DNA of 64,000 nt from Batrachochytrium dendrobatidis JAM81. Lineage: Eukaryota; Chytridiomycota; Chytridiomycetes; Rhizophydiales. The notes under the pieces are model-generated. The model searched no databases. It saw only the letters and a list, made by a program, of their open reading frames with translations, and was not told the origin of the DNA. This document shows positions 32,990 through 44,800 of this stretch, piece after piece. The translations under genes were made by a program, and so were the position numbers. Location: assembly GCF_000203795.2 (NCBI RefSeq), contig NW_006281108.1, positions 5,868 through 69,867 of the forward strand. Reading direction: 5' to 3'. The first letter of the stretch is position 1. The number at the start of each line of letters is the position of its first letter.

Positions 32990-34684
32990 ATGTATCAGGT
33001 TCAAACCATTTTCATCACACTACTCGGTACAATGTTGATTACTCTAGAATGCGTTATACTTGCGTTACAGGCGGTTGCTGCAGTTCGACTTGCATTACAT
33101 CCACCAGTTGGAATTGACAGTCAATCAAGCAATAGGCTATCAAAACGATCACCTGTTGAATTGGGTGGTGATATTAACAAATGTTTCACAATGAAATTTA
33201 ATGTTCATGGAGTCAATGTATGTATCATGTCATGCATTGTAGTTTGATATCAATAATATTACATTGAATCAATCTCACACTTGTCGTGTTTAAAATAGTT
33301 GGATTTGCAAGTCAATTCAGCAATGTCTGATATAATCGTACCACTTCCTAGTTCAAGCAATGATGTGAGTTTGGCTCCGCAACACACTCCAAGTGGGGAA
33401 CCCGTTACTATAAAGTACAAAGGCGATGATTATAACGGAGTTAGTTCCGATGCAGTTGTGACGATTCCAGGTACTAGGATAACTGACATCAATTTACCAG
33501 TAGTTGCAGTTGAAAAACAGTCGCCAGATATAGTTGGTATTAGTTCAAAGTTTGATGGAGTATTTGGGTTTGCCTATACCTTGTTGTCAAAGCATCATCC
33601 ACCAGCCACTGCGATGGATGTTTTGTACAATCATGGTGTCATTCCCAATAACGAGATTGGTCTTCAACTATGTCCGTATGATATTCTGCAGGAAAGTTTC
33701 ATCAATATAGGAAATACGGACGTAACTGAAAAATGCGGAACGGATGGAACAAGTGTTGCATGGGTAAACTCACCAACAAATGATCATCATACTGTCAACA
33801 TCAAGAGTATACTAGTCAATGGCAAACGAGTGGAGCTGCCCGATGAATTCCAAAAAAAGGTGGAACATGAACGTACTTTGTACTCCGTTGTGGAAACATG
33901 TTGTACATACATGCATTTCCCTAGAGTAGTCGTGGAAACGCTGATTGATGCTATTGTTGGTAGTGGTGCAATTACTATCAAAAATAATATGCTTAGGCGC
34001 GAGTTTAACCAAGAAGATGTTGATGACATATTTTGGAAACACCGTCTAATGATTAGATCCAATCTTGATATCAATTGGGGCAGGATGCCGTCGCTTTCGA
34101 TTACAATGTTTGCTCAAACCCCCGTGACTGTTGAAAATCGCAATTCTGTTGTAACGATCAAACTGGGTCCCAAAAATTATATACAGAGAGTTGATTCCAA
34201 ACATGGTAAATATTTGACAATTGTATGCAATATGTGTTGTTTGATTAACCTGACTGATATACATGTTGGATTATAGTTGTGTTTGCTGTACAAGCTGGTT
34301 CAAATGAAAAAGCAATTCTCGGTATGTCATTTATGACCCGACTTGGATTGACATTTGATCGAACACATAAACGCATTGGGTTTGGTCCTGGATGTGGATG
34401 TGAAGTCATGGCCGATGGATATCCTACTATTTCAAACGGTTATCAAGTGCTCTGGCCATCATCACAGTAAGTTGTTTGATATTAGTGTGTGGGTGTGTAT
34501 ATTAATACTGATCATGAATTTGATGCATAGTGTTAGATTGCCTGAACAACCAAGTACTTCAGATTCAGATGGTGCATTTATTCGCAGAAGAAAACCAATA
34601 ACTACAACTGATCAAGTAGCTGTACCTGAATACACTCACCACACTGTCAAGAGTTACAAACAGACTCTCAATAAACTCGACTGA
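32990..34684 (+). CDS. Secreted pepsin-fold protein lacking both catalytic Asp motifs (copy 1)
   Basis: Four exons: 32990-33217, 33299-34205, 34277-34466 and 34531-34684, with consistent phases 0, 1 and 2, giving 492 residues. It has a signal anchor or signal peptide (FITLLGTMLITLECVILALQ), a dibasic LSKR that looks like a Kex2-type processing site before the mature domain, then an A1 aspartyl-protease fold (SDIIVP, DGVFGFAYTLLS, VNIKSILVNGK, ILGMSFMTRLGLTFDRTHKR, IGFGPGC). The first active-site triad position reads NSA where D-T/S-G is expected (QVNSAMSDIIVP), and the second reads ETC (VVETCCTYMHFP). Both catalytic Asp residues are thus absent and proteolysis is not expected. The tail beyond the fold is Ser- and charge-rich. 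Inferred role: a non-enzymatic binding or decoy protein. The inverted paralogue is at 47357-49009. Confidence 0.85.
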
Positions 34685-35347
34685 ATACAATTCATTAGTG
34701 ACAAACTGCTACTATATGTATATTTAATATGGTGTGTTCATGTTTGATTGTGTGATATGTTCAAGCCGTGCATGTATTGGATCAGTTTAATATGGTATAC
34801 TGCTGCAAATACCATGACTATCACATTCCATTAGTATGTGTGATCATATTGCATCAATCGACCAGTATACGATCACTGGATACATCAACATGTGTATAAT
34901 GGCCATATTGTTGGCATTGTATATTCAACATGTGATATTTGACACTTGACAGAGTTGATACTGCGACTGATGTGTGTGATCAGTCAGGCTATTGATGCAA
35001 CCATTTGACACCACAATCAACGAGTCAAACCAGTCAAATTGATTGGATCTGATATCAACACACATGACTATTATTGGTATTGGTGTTGCATGTGTCAATA
35101 CGACATGTCAAGCAATATCATTCGACACAATACACACATGCATGTCAGCATCATTAATGTGTACAACTATGCAATATACAATCAACTGTATCGTATTGGA
35201 AATACAAGTGTCAATGTACAATATGGTATCATGTCAACCAAGACTGTGTACAATAATCAGATATAATGCATGCACATACAATTTTATTGTAAATTAAATC
35301 AGAATGACAATTGAATCGGTTGAAACAAGTCCAGATTAACATTCAAG
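34685..35347. other. Intergenic region
   Basis: No gene supported. A segment at about 34840-34890 is shared with 7155-7215, and 34710-34790 is shared, inverted, with about 47070-47160 downstream of the second pseudoprotease. Confidence 0.5.
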
Positions 35348-36543
35348 TCAATTGGATGGATCGTCACGTCTGGGCTGCCCTACTTCTAAATTTAAAAGGT
35401 TTTCCACATATTGGAATAACCACTCTAAACTGGAAGTTGCTCGAACGGGCTGGGCTATAGGTATATCTGTTTCCTCGGATGACGGTTCCTCGAATAAAGG
35501 TTCCTCAGTTAGCGGCTCAGATGATGGACTTTCATGATATTGTGATGAACTCTGGCTCCCACTAGTGGAGGTTTGCTCAGATCCTGACTGTTGGTTCATT
35601 ATGAGATTAAGAGATTCGTATATGCCTTGAACAAAATCACGATTTAATTCCAGAAATTGCATGTGAGAAAGGATTAGTTCTAAATCCAGATCTTCAAACA
35701 AACGCTCTGCAAGATTTTCTTTGTTGGAATCCAGTTTCAAATCAAGGATGAAAAAATCGTGATAGAGTTTTTGACACTTTTTTTCAAGCTCTTTGAGTTT
35801 TTTTCTCTCTTGTTGAAGCTTCAGTCTAGAATTTTTAAGCTCTTTTTTATATACTGGATTATTCTTGTTTTTCCGAGGTTTACGTAACAGCTTCGCATGT
35901 TTCTTATTCAGCCGTTCTACTAATATCCTTTGATCAGTCTTTTCAGATTTGGCCAAGCCATACGCTTTTTTTATATCTTCATATTCTTGCTCCATTTGTA
36001 GGCAACCTTCGATTAAGCTTAAATCACTTTCTGAAAGTTGGCTCATATCAACTAAATTTGTAGTTTCTTCATTAGAAGCTGCCCAAAGCCCAGATTCAGT
36101 ACTTGTAGTTGCAGTGGGAATGACTGTCAGGAAGTACTTAATCGCAAAATAAGGCGAAGGGAAACCAGGTGCTTGTTACTAACTAGGATCAAGGAACTTT
36201 ATTGATAAAACTGAGGTAAACATATATGACAAGTGTGGTCTATTTATAGACCTCAACAAGAGTACAGCCGTAAAGGGTTCCCACAGGTTCTTAGAGAGTT
36301 GCGTGTCCCTACGGCGGTCAACATGAGTCCTTAGGGATTCGATCGGTCATAAGGAGGTTAATATCAGTCCTTAGGGTGTTGTGTAACCGCAAGGTAATTA
36401 ATCCAAGGTCCTCATGGCTGTGATCCTCACATTATCTCCCCTCCAAACGACGACGTCTCTGGAGTCGATACGGTTACTTGGGTTTCGATGCGGTGGTAGT
36501 TGCCTGGATACGAGGTAAATCTGAGGTTGGCAACTCAAAACAG

Positions 36544-36700
36544 GAATCATTGACAAGAAAACGAGGAATAACTGGGAAAACTAGGAGGTTCAATGAAATG
36601 TGAATCATTGACAAGAAAACAAGGAATAACTGGGGAAACTAGGAGGTTCAATGAAATGTGAATCATTGACAAGAAAACAAGGAATAACTGGGGAAACTAG
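36544..36700 (-). repeat. 58-bp tandem repeat inside the Gypsy element
   Basis: Units begin GAATCATTGACAAGAAAAC at 36544, 36602 and 36660; two are complete and the third is partial. They are nearly identical and lie between the gag remnant and the polypurine tract. Confidence 0.9.
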
Positions 36701-36911
36701 GAAACGAGAACAGGAAACGGGTATGAACAGGATGGAGTTTTACATTGAACAGACTTAGCATGGTGTGTGGGTTTTGCTGGCTGATGCGAGTACAAAGGAG
36801 ATGTGGAGGGCGTCTGTGTAAAAGAGCCTGTTTCCCCAGAGGGTACTACCACATCAACATCCTTGTCAAGCATACCACGGGCTACATCCACTGCTTCACC
36901 CATAACTGTTT

Positions 36912-37232
36912 TCAAGAGGCAAAGGTGTTGGTTTGGCGAACGACGGATCTGGAACCTGGAGTCGTTCTTCTATTAGGACTTCTGCTAGGGCAGTCATGAG
37001 CTCGGTGACCTGGCTGGCCACAATATAAACATAAGCCGAGCTGACGTTGGCGCTTCCTTTCTTGAGTGGATAACGGGCCTCGAACGACTGCGTCAATCTG
37101 CATGTCGTTGGACGAGTGCGACTGGAATGTCGTGAGTGAGGGGAACCGTCGATTAGATTGGAACGGGCTTCCGGGGAGTTTTTCATGACGAGGTTTGAAG
37201 TTGTGATAGGAACAGGGACAAGGAGTAAACAA
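36912..37232 (-). CDS. Gag remnant with CCHC zinc knuckle
   Basis: About 105 residues on the minus strand containing MQIDAVVRGPLSTQERKRQR followed by the knuckle CLYCGQPGHRAHDC (C-x2-C-x4-H-x4-C). This combination is typical of the nucleocapsid end of fungal Ty3/Gypsy Gag. The capsid part is missing and the frame ends soon after the knuckle; a second frame (36697-36915) carries further unassigned residues. It is probably not a functional Gag by itself. Confidence 0.75.
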   Translation of the reverse strand: MFTPCPCSYHNFKPRHEKLPGSPFQSNRRFPSLTTFQSHSSNDMQIDAVVRGPLSTQERKRQRQLGLCLYCGQPGHRAHDCPSRSPNRRTTPGSRSVVRQTNTFAS

Positions 37233-37254
37233 GCAGGTGGTTCAGGAAAATATG

Positions 37255-37266
37255 AGTTTTATCAAT
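37255..37266 (-). promoter_or_regulatory. Putative self-priming site of the Gypsy element
   Basis: Read on the minus strand, ATTGATAAAACT starts one base after the 5' LTR. It is perfectly complementary over 12 bases to AGTTTTATCAAT inside the LTR (37355-37344). That LTR motif lies about 36 bases downstream of the start of a TATAAATAG box, where transcription would be expected to begin. This is the arrangement of Tf1/sushi elements, which prime reverse transcription with the folded 5' end of their own RNA. The site shows no resemblance to a tRNA 3' end. Confidence 0.65.
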
Positions 37267-37739
37267 GTGTCAGGAAGTACTTAATCGCAAAATAAGGCGA
37301 AGGGAAACCAGGTGCTTGTTACTAACTAGGATCAAGGAACTTTATTGATAAAACTGAGGTAAACATATATGACAAGTGTGGTCTATTTATAGACCTCAAC
37401 AAGAGTACAGCCGTAAAGGGTTCACACAGGTTCTTATGGAGTTGCGTGTCCCTACGGCGGTCAACATGAGTCCTTAGGGATTCGATCGGTCATAAGGAGG
37501 TTAATATCAGTCCTTAGGGTGTTGTGTAACCGCAAGGTAATTAATCCAAGGTCCTCATGGCTGTGATCCTCACAATGACGGTTGAAGTGCTAGTTCCAGC
37601 ACTTGTAGTTGTAGTTGCACTGGGATTGACTGGATTGGTTGTAGTAAAAGAGCAAGCAAACATGATTGATGCCAATACTGTGACTGCAAGTTTCATTATG
37701 CTAGTTTGCAAAGTTGTAATGGTTGTTTGATGGGTCGGC

Positions 37740-37882
37740 TTTGGACTGTATTTATATCTCATTGAACGGATCAGATTAAAAGCACCTTCCTTGAATGACC
37801 GTTCTAAGGGATTGGTGTTGTCAAGGGTTAGTAGCGATTTGTTATCAATGTCGAATTTTAAAAAGATGACCCTTTATATAAC
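37740..37882 (-). promoter_or_regulatory. Promoter block of the disrupted secreted gene
   Basis: On the minus strand it has a GAGATATAAATAC TATA element (37748-37760), the CATTCAAGGAAGG block with CCCTTAGAACGG (about 37787-37812), and GTTATATAAAGGG (37871-37882). Same order and similar spacing as at 6872-7022 and 59620-59767. Confidence 0.6.
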
Positions 37883-38169
37883 AGCCCAGTTTTAATTGAA
37901 CCGCCGCTTGGCTATGCATTCAAATATGATTGATTGTGTAATGTTATACAAACAACTGATAAATCAGGTTGTCAAGTACAGGCCAAATATGACGATAGAA
38001 TGTTTGATCATTCAGGTATTGGATGACCAAACCATCACATCGACTAAGCAACCAACTTGCACAACTCATGCAATCATCAAACCGTCGAGTCAAAATAGCG
38101 GCAAGTCATGATTGATATTGATCAAATGATTGAAATCCAACTCATCTAGTGTCAATATGCATATAGGCG

Positions 38170-40895
38170 ATGGAAACATGTACAGAGTTATTCGATTGTA
38201 GACGCTGGAGTCAAGAGTGTAAATTTGACATCAAGCCAATGGTTGATATTATTGTTCACGAGTCCGATCAAGAAGTGTTCACATTGGCAATTGGCCTGTT
38301 CTTGCAAGTTTACCATAATATTGACGATGAAAACGTATGTTTACAATGATACAATATTGGATCAGTTTGGACAGTGTCTTGTCATGTGTTGTTGATTGTA
38401 TACTTGGCATTGAACGATATCATTAGTTTGGCATCGTGCTATCAATACTTGTTTCACGACTGGAATCATCCAGTGGTTCAGTTGCTGTTGGTTTCATCGA
38501 AACTTTCCAAATCATGTATTGGATTATTCATCGTGATAACCCAGTAAAAGCATTGGAATGTGGCATCATTCCAGCACTGGTCAATATGCTCAGGTATGTG
38601 GTGTTATGCATGAATGTGTGTCCAGTCATCACAATTGGTAAATTTGACATGGTTGGATTGACATGACATGAATACAGGAGTGTCAATCAAGCAGTGATTA
38701 GTCAAAGTATTGATACTATTCAGAGTTTATGCGACTATAAAGATTGTGAAGTGATTTCAGCCGAGTTGATAAGGCTGGATTTGATTCAAATACTGAACGA
38801 CTTGTGTATCAGATACAGCAACAACTCTGAACTAAAAACACACATAATCAAGATAGCAGGAACAGTTGCATCCAAAATGCGTGACTTTCCTGTATCGCTT
38901 GTACGATCGTTGGTTTTTGAGCAATTGACGATATCGATACTTGATGTCGGTATGTATGACTGTTTGCGCCGGTTTGATCATATCAACGACATGATTCGAA
39001 AATCTAAAAACAAGGCCGAGATGATCAAGGTGTTTCAAGAATATGGAATTGTAAAGCAACTCATCACTATTTATTCACGCAGAGATGTATATTTGTATGA
39101 TTCTGGTGCTGGTATTGTAAAACTACTCAAAACAATTGTTGATTTTGCCGACAATCATCCCGACTGTTCAATACGTACCGAGTTGGATCAAGGCAGGATA
39201 CTTGAAAATCTAATGGCTGTTGTAAAATCGGATACTGCTGAATACAGAAACAAAAGGGCTGCTGACCAGATCATTGAAACGTGTTTCCAGCATCTGGTTC
39301 ATGTTGCTAGTTCGAGCATTCAATCATACAACGAAAATGCCGAAATTGATATGAGTTCTGGAATGGCCGGAGATACACATGGAGAGGTACGCACACTTGT
39401 TGAGATGCGGTATATCCAGTATCTGCAATCTATACTTTGCAAATCCATGTGGTGGATCGATATCACAAACCAGCATATTGTGGAGCAATGGAGGGCTGAC
39501 TCACTCGTTCAGAATATATCACCATCAACATTTAATCTTGCATTGGAACAACTCGAGGTTTTTGTCAAGCAGCTTGTTTGTAGTGGCAGTGATGGATTGG
39601 GCAAAATTGTCCCAGGACCTGTTGAACAGACGTATATACTGGACAATGGCATACCTGACAATGTATACACGCGATTGATGACAAATGTATCGGATATTGA
39701 ACATGGATCAAATCACAACACTGGTCAAATGGTGCACAATCTGATTGATGCATCAATGTACAGTGTTGTATATGGACAAACGATGATTGCACCACTGGAT
39801 ATACGACTCAAATACACCACAATGGTACCATGCGATATATTGCTATCGACTCGACTTGTTTCGGATACGCCCATCATTGGCAGCAGTTCCGGGTTTATAT
39901 CACGCAAGTTCCAATGTCTTCCGAGTGAATTCCGTGTCGAACAGGATGGCAGTGTGACCATCAACTCATACATCAACAATCTGAATCCGATATGGCATCG
40001 AGACATGTACAAATGCATTGCCAAAATATTCAAATGTTTTGTCCCAATATTTGAAAGTCTGTTCAGAACGATGGATCCAATGTTCAAGTATATTGATATT
40101 CACAATGGCACAAAGGGATCTGAACCACCAAACCAGTCAGATCGTGGTGGTATGGAATCAGACACTCAAGTCATTCGTCCCGTGTATGTACCAACACTTC
40201 CGGAACATTTTGAACCCAAATACGAATCAGCAAAACCAGTGTCACTGCGTGGTCGTAATCTGCAAGTCATTGTCAAACTCACCAACATTCAACTGACACC
40301 ATCCAAACCTAAATACGACAAGGGAAACTGGCACATTGAAGGTCCAATTAACGAATCGATTGTTGCAACTGGACTGTATTACTACGACGTGGAAAATATC
40401 ACCACACCCGAACTCGATTTCCGCGTGGCTGTTGATTGTTTTGATCAAAAAGCATCTGATATGTATTGGAAAGATGTGTATGGCACTGATCGAGAATCAC
40501 TGCGAAATCAGTATATAGGATCGCTTGAAGTATCAAATGGTCGGTGTGTAGTTTATCCCAATCGATACCAACACAAAGAGCAATCATTTGAACTTGCAGA
40601 TCCAACTCAACCAGGACACTGCAAGATTCTGACATTTTTTGTAGTGAATCCAGTCTGTCGGATTGTTTCGACTGCGCATGTGGCTCCACAACAACCACAA
40701 TGGTACAACTCGAGTCTTGACAAGACACCCATACTGCCTGAACTGTGGAATGATATCACGCAGTATATTCAAGGTGTTCAATCACCAGCTAAAGCCAAAC
40801 ACTATCGAGATGAATTGGCAAGTGACCGAACTCGAATCACAGCGGCATACAACAAATACAGATATGAACAGAAGTATAATCTTGGTCTTTGGTGA
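38170..40895 (+). CDS. DUF4246 protein with a helical-repeat N-terminal extension (copy 1)
   Basis: Three exons, 38170-38334, 38427-38593 and 38678-40895, with consistent phases, give about 849 residues from METCTELFDCRRW. The first 260 or so residues are helical and resemble ARM/HEAT-type repeats (ALECGIIPALVNMLR, QSIDTIQSLC). From about residue 320 the protein matches DUF4246 (KFQCLPSEF, VTINSYINNL, LRGRNLQVIVKLTNIQLTP, GNWHIEGPINESIVATGLYY, VYPNRYQHKEQSFELADPTQ, then a PGHCKILTFFVVNP strand). DUF4246 is a widespread fungal family of unknown activity. The WHIEG and YQH histidines in a double-stranded beta-helix-like region resemble the metal ligands of 2-oxoglutarate/Fe(II) oxygenases; that is inference. 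Nearly identical inverted copy at 61685-64000. Confidence 0.85.
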
Positions 40896-41811
40896 TGGAT
40901 TGTGAGGTTGTGATTTTACAACAATGAGTTGCAATGCCAGTCATATCTATGCAATTAAATGAATTGAATCAATCTTGACAATGATTGTTGATTATATTGA
41001 CTGATTGTGTACAATTGATTGATACAAGTGATATGGATGCATCATTCGGTGTTGTTGAATCAGATCATTGTTTGATTCTGTCAATGTGATCAAATGGATT
41101 ACTACAAAACTGGATATGCTCAAGTTGAATCAAGTATTGAATCGAGTATTGGATTGATATTTACACACAACCACAATTACAACCACAATTGCAATCAGCA
41201 CAGTCTGAATATTAGACATTTGAACATCACATATCGAGTTGTGGATAAATGCGAGTTGTCATATTGGACTGTTTTTGTAGTTTATTAATGATTTAATTCA
41301 CGACTGTTTGAATTCAAGGCTCAATATGGATTACAACTGGATTGTCGTTGTTTCCATTTGGGATGGTAAATCTGTCAATGTGTTGATTGATTGCTAGTCC
41401 ATTGTCCAATCCATTGATCAGTAATTGTCCAAACAAGTTGTATCCAAGTCGAGTTGTCAATCAGAATACCATAACCTGACATCCAAACGATTATTCAAAC
41501 GATTGTTGAAACCATCAATGATTGTCAGAATAAGCTTTACGACTCGACTGCAATAACCACCACAATCATGGTCAGGTTAGTATGTTGATCCGTTTACAAA
41601 GTTCCAATACTGCAACAGATTCAACATACTCTTGAAAGTGCTGCACACCACATGGATCCAGCAAACACACTGATGAATTGAACCAATCAATTGACCAATG
41701 ACATGACTCGATATTGGACATCGAGTTGCACACAGTTGGTAAAAAGTCACCGACATGTTCAGATAGTTAAACCTTGACTACAGGTTGATATCATCACCCA
41801 ACACACCAAAT
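38170..41811. repeat. Inverted repeat arm 1 (DUF4246 gene and 3' flank)
   Basis: Matches 60745-64000 in reverse orientation, including about 900 bp of non-coding 3' flank (40896-41811). The match ends sharply at 41811 where the other segmental duplication (copy B) begins. On the other side it continues to the window edge, so the full length is unknown. The 3' flank shows only short open frames and no gene. Confidence 0.9.
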
Positions 41812-44800
41812 ACTGTGAGACATTACTAGTGTGAGAGTGTGAGACATTTCTGAATAGTTTAACAATCAAAAACCATCAACAATGACGTTTGAACTGGAAT
41901 TCACATGACTTTCTTGGTTTCTTCCATTTTATAAACACACTCACTCACTTGTTAATAAACAACACAATCGAATATTGATTCATTCCATCACATCTTCAAT
42001 CAACTGCAACACACTTGACAATAATGACAACCATCAATATGCCATCATATGTTCACGATCCTCAAATTCAAAAGTCAATTTGAAACCCCATTTTTAAGCA
42101 TCTACAAGTCTGCAATATCATATTTGTGGCTGGTACATAATAGGTTGCCAATAAAAGTCGACAAACTGAGCAACTGCAATGTGCCTTGCTGTATGATAGT
42201 AACATATCAGAAATTATGAATGCTTTCAAAATCAAAAGTCTGCAAACGATGTCACTGCTGGTTTGTAGCCTCTGTTTACAAACCTACAATCAACATATTC
42301 ACTGGATTCGTATAATGGTAAATGCTGAACCACAAACCGCTGATGATATTATTATGGACGATGCTCATATGATTGGAAATCAAACGATTGGTGCAGTTTC
42401 AGATGCTGTTTCATCACACAGAAAGTCTTGCTACAGAGTCTGAATCCAATAGCAGTGAATCTGCAGTTTGACCAACACAGTCAATAATTATTGTTTGAAA
42501 CTCGAATCAAGTGATGATGTTGCTGTTTCAGATGCACTCAATGTCATGAATGCAGTAACATTGAAATCAACTCAAATCATTGATCATGAACCAATTTACC
42601 GTGTCTTGATAAAAACACTGATAAACCATCATTCATACATGAGCTTGTCAAAAGTATGGACTGATTGCTGAACAGATGTTTAAAGTGGAACTCAAAACAG
42701 TGCAATTCAATGTGCAGCTTTCCAACGACTTTCCCACTACAAAAAATACAGTCTTGGAACTCAAAGTGTACATCGACAATACTTGTGTGTATTGACCATC
42801 AATGATGTTGTTGGTGTAGCATACACAATGTGCATTGCAGAAACGCTTGTTTGTTTGCTGGAGCTATTTCAAGCAAGCAAAAATACTAAAAGGTTCAGTT
42901 TGATGAATGTCTGGTGTATATTTACAATGAATTCAAACTCGAGAGATTGTCGTATTTTGCATACAAGACATACTACAATCTATTACAACAATATCGTGTA
43001 TTTCAATATGCACCCATTCGATTTACAACAGTGGCATAAACATCATCACATTTGAACAATGGTTCAGTCGTACAAAGTCCAATAACAGCCATGAATTGTA
43101 TCAGACATGAACATACTGGTGCAAAATTCACATCAAATAACACACCGCAACAAACATGTTTCTGGTAGATGGTGGAATTGATGTCATTGATTTTCAAGTA
43201 CACGATATTGGTGTTGAATGATTCAATAAACTATACTCATCGACTTTGTGTACTTTTTTTCAGTTGCACCGTTTCTGATTCCAAGTTTGAAGCATAATAG
43301 TTGCGACAGCGCTGTTGTCCAATTTGCTTGTTTTGTGAATAGTAATCATGATACCACTTGTTTGACGCTTCCTGTTGTTGAACTGGATATGGATGTCAAA
43401 TTTGGATGCCAAATTTTGATGCATTGCAAGTAATTGTTGTAGTTTTTGATCGAGTCAACGAATGGCATTTATAGTTGCTCTAGAAAACAAGTTGTTTGAA
43501 ATGTCCTGTCATATGTCATATGTTTTGTTGTTTTCATGTTCACTAATTGTTGATAATGCATCCAATTGATTTCTGTTCTGACGCTGCTTATTTGTCATTG
43601 TTGGATATGGGTTTCTAGATTCAGTAACAGACGTTTCAGCAATTTGAATGTGTTCAAATTCATAATACTTGCAAGTCTGAATTATTTGATCATCATCTGA
43701 AATTGGATACAAGTAATCATTTCCACTAACCACAGTATACATAGTATACACAGCATTACTGTATATTGACTTGTATTTTACTCAAAGGTTTGTCCATTCA
43801 ATATTCCAACACAATTTCCAACATTGATTGAATGGTTTGCAGTGTTTGTTTTAATTGAACCACTTGATGGATCACTTTCATATCTTGATTCAGCAATATC
43901 ACCAACTGCACAATGATGGATGTGATTGTAGTCAAACACAATATATTGCAAGACATTAACGTATTGGTTAGTTTTAGTATATTATTGATAAAAGGCAATG
44001 CTGTTTTGTAATGGTGTGTTGAATCCTTCAATCAAACATTGTATGTTGTGATTTCCAACATTGACAGTGACATGGCAAACACCTTTTGCTTGTGACAGAC
44101 TTTGAACAAGTGTATTGCTCCGTTTGTTGTACAATACACGACATGGTCAGTTGGTGGTATCATGCAACCATGCAACTGACAAGTGATTGCAAATCCAACT
44201 GATAGTTACAATCAACACTGGTTGTTATCATGTCATTGATGTATATGGAACAAACCATGTCAATGTATCAATCAACAATCCAGTAACTGTTGATGTAATA
44301 TCCAACACAGTATACGCAATCAATGATATGGTTGTTGATTCATTCACAATACTCGACAAACATCAACACATCAGAAAGTTTAAATTTATTCAAAATCAAA
44401 TTCATTGGCAAATCATCAATCTGAATCTGAATCTGAACTCGGTTCTTCAAATTTCAAACCACGCCTTTTCATAAACGCTTTCAAATCTTGCCTGAAAATG
44501 GACACTTTTCTGCATGCCTCTTTATACTCTTTTTTCAATCGGGCTTCATCCTCTGGATTGTTTTTTGATCCATGTATATCGTTGCCCATTGACAACACCG
44601 ACCATTGCCTGTATCCAAGAGCCATAGATTCATAATATTCTTTACGTTTTTTCTTTTGTATTATTTTAGACGCTACAAGTTTTTTCTTTATACCATCAAA
44701 GGTTTTCTGATATCTTGGGCTTAATACAGCTACTTGATTTGTAACAGTATTTGAAGAATCGCCTTGTCCCATTGGTTGTTGTTGGTGTTGACTGGAAGTA

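Larger units (their letters stand above)
36125..37574 (-). mobile_element. Gutted Ty3/Gypsy element with near-identical LTRs
   Basis: LTRs of 307 bp at 36125-36431 and 37268-37574 flank only about 836 bp of internal DNA. A perfect 5-bp target duplication ATGAC lies at 36120-36124 and 37575-37579. On the minus strand the right LTR is the 5' LTR. The internal part keeps a gag remnant with a zinc knuckle and a polypurine tract TTTGGAGGGGAGATAA (36432-36447) before the 3' LTR, but no protease, RT, RNase H or integrase. It is non-autonomous and must have been mobilised by a relative. The LTRs differ at only a few sites, so the insertion is recent. Confidence 0.92.
35348..37696 (-). pseudogene. Secreted coiled-coil protein gene disrupted by a Gypsy insertion
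   Basis: The 5' part (37696-37575) encodes a signal peptide, MKLAVTVLASIMFACSFTTT, and a Thr/Ser linker. The 3' part (36119-35348) continues the linker, then a long charged coiled coil (EEYEDIKKAYG-type helices, KLQQERKKLKELEKKCQKL) and a Ser/Glu-rich tail. A 1450-bp LTR element lies between them in the same transcriptional direction. Its 5-bp target duplication accounts exactly for the junction, and the reading frame on the two sides is the same, so the gene was intact when hit. Without the element it would encode a protein of just under 300 residues of the same type as 6115-6822 and 58926-59567. Confidence 0.85.

Noticed and set aside
36745..36999. Plus-strand open frame inside the Gypsy element
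   Set aside because: Antisense to the gag remnant and its flank, with no domain.
39379..40728. Long antisense and alternate-frame open frames within the DUF4246 genes
   Set aside because: Shadows of the real coding frame, repeated in both copies only because the genes are duplicates.
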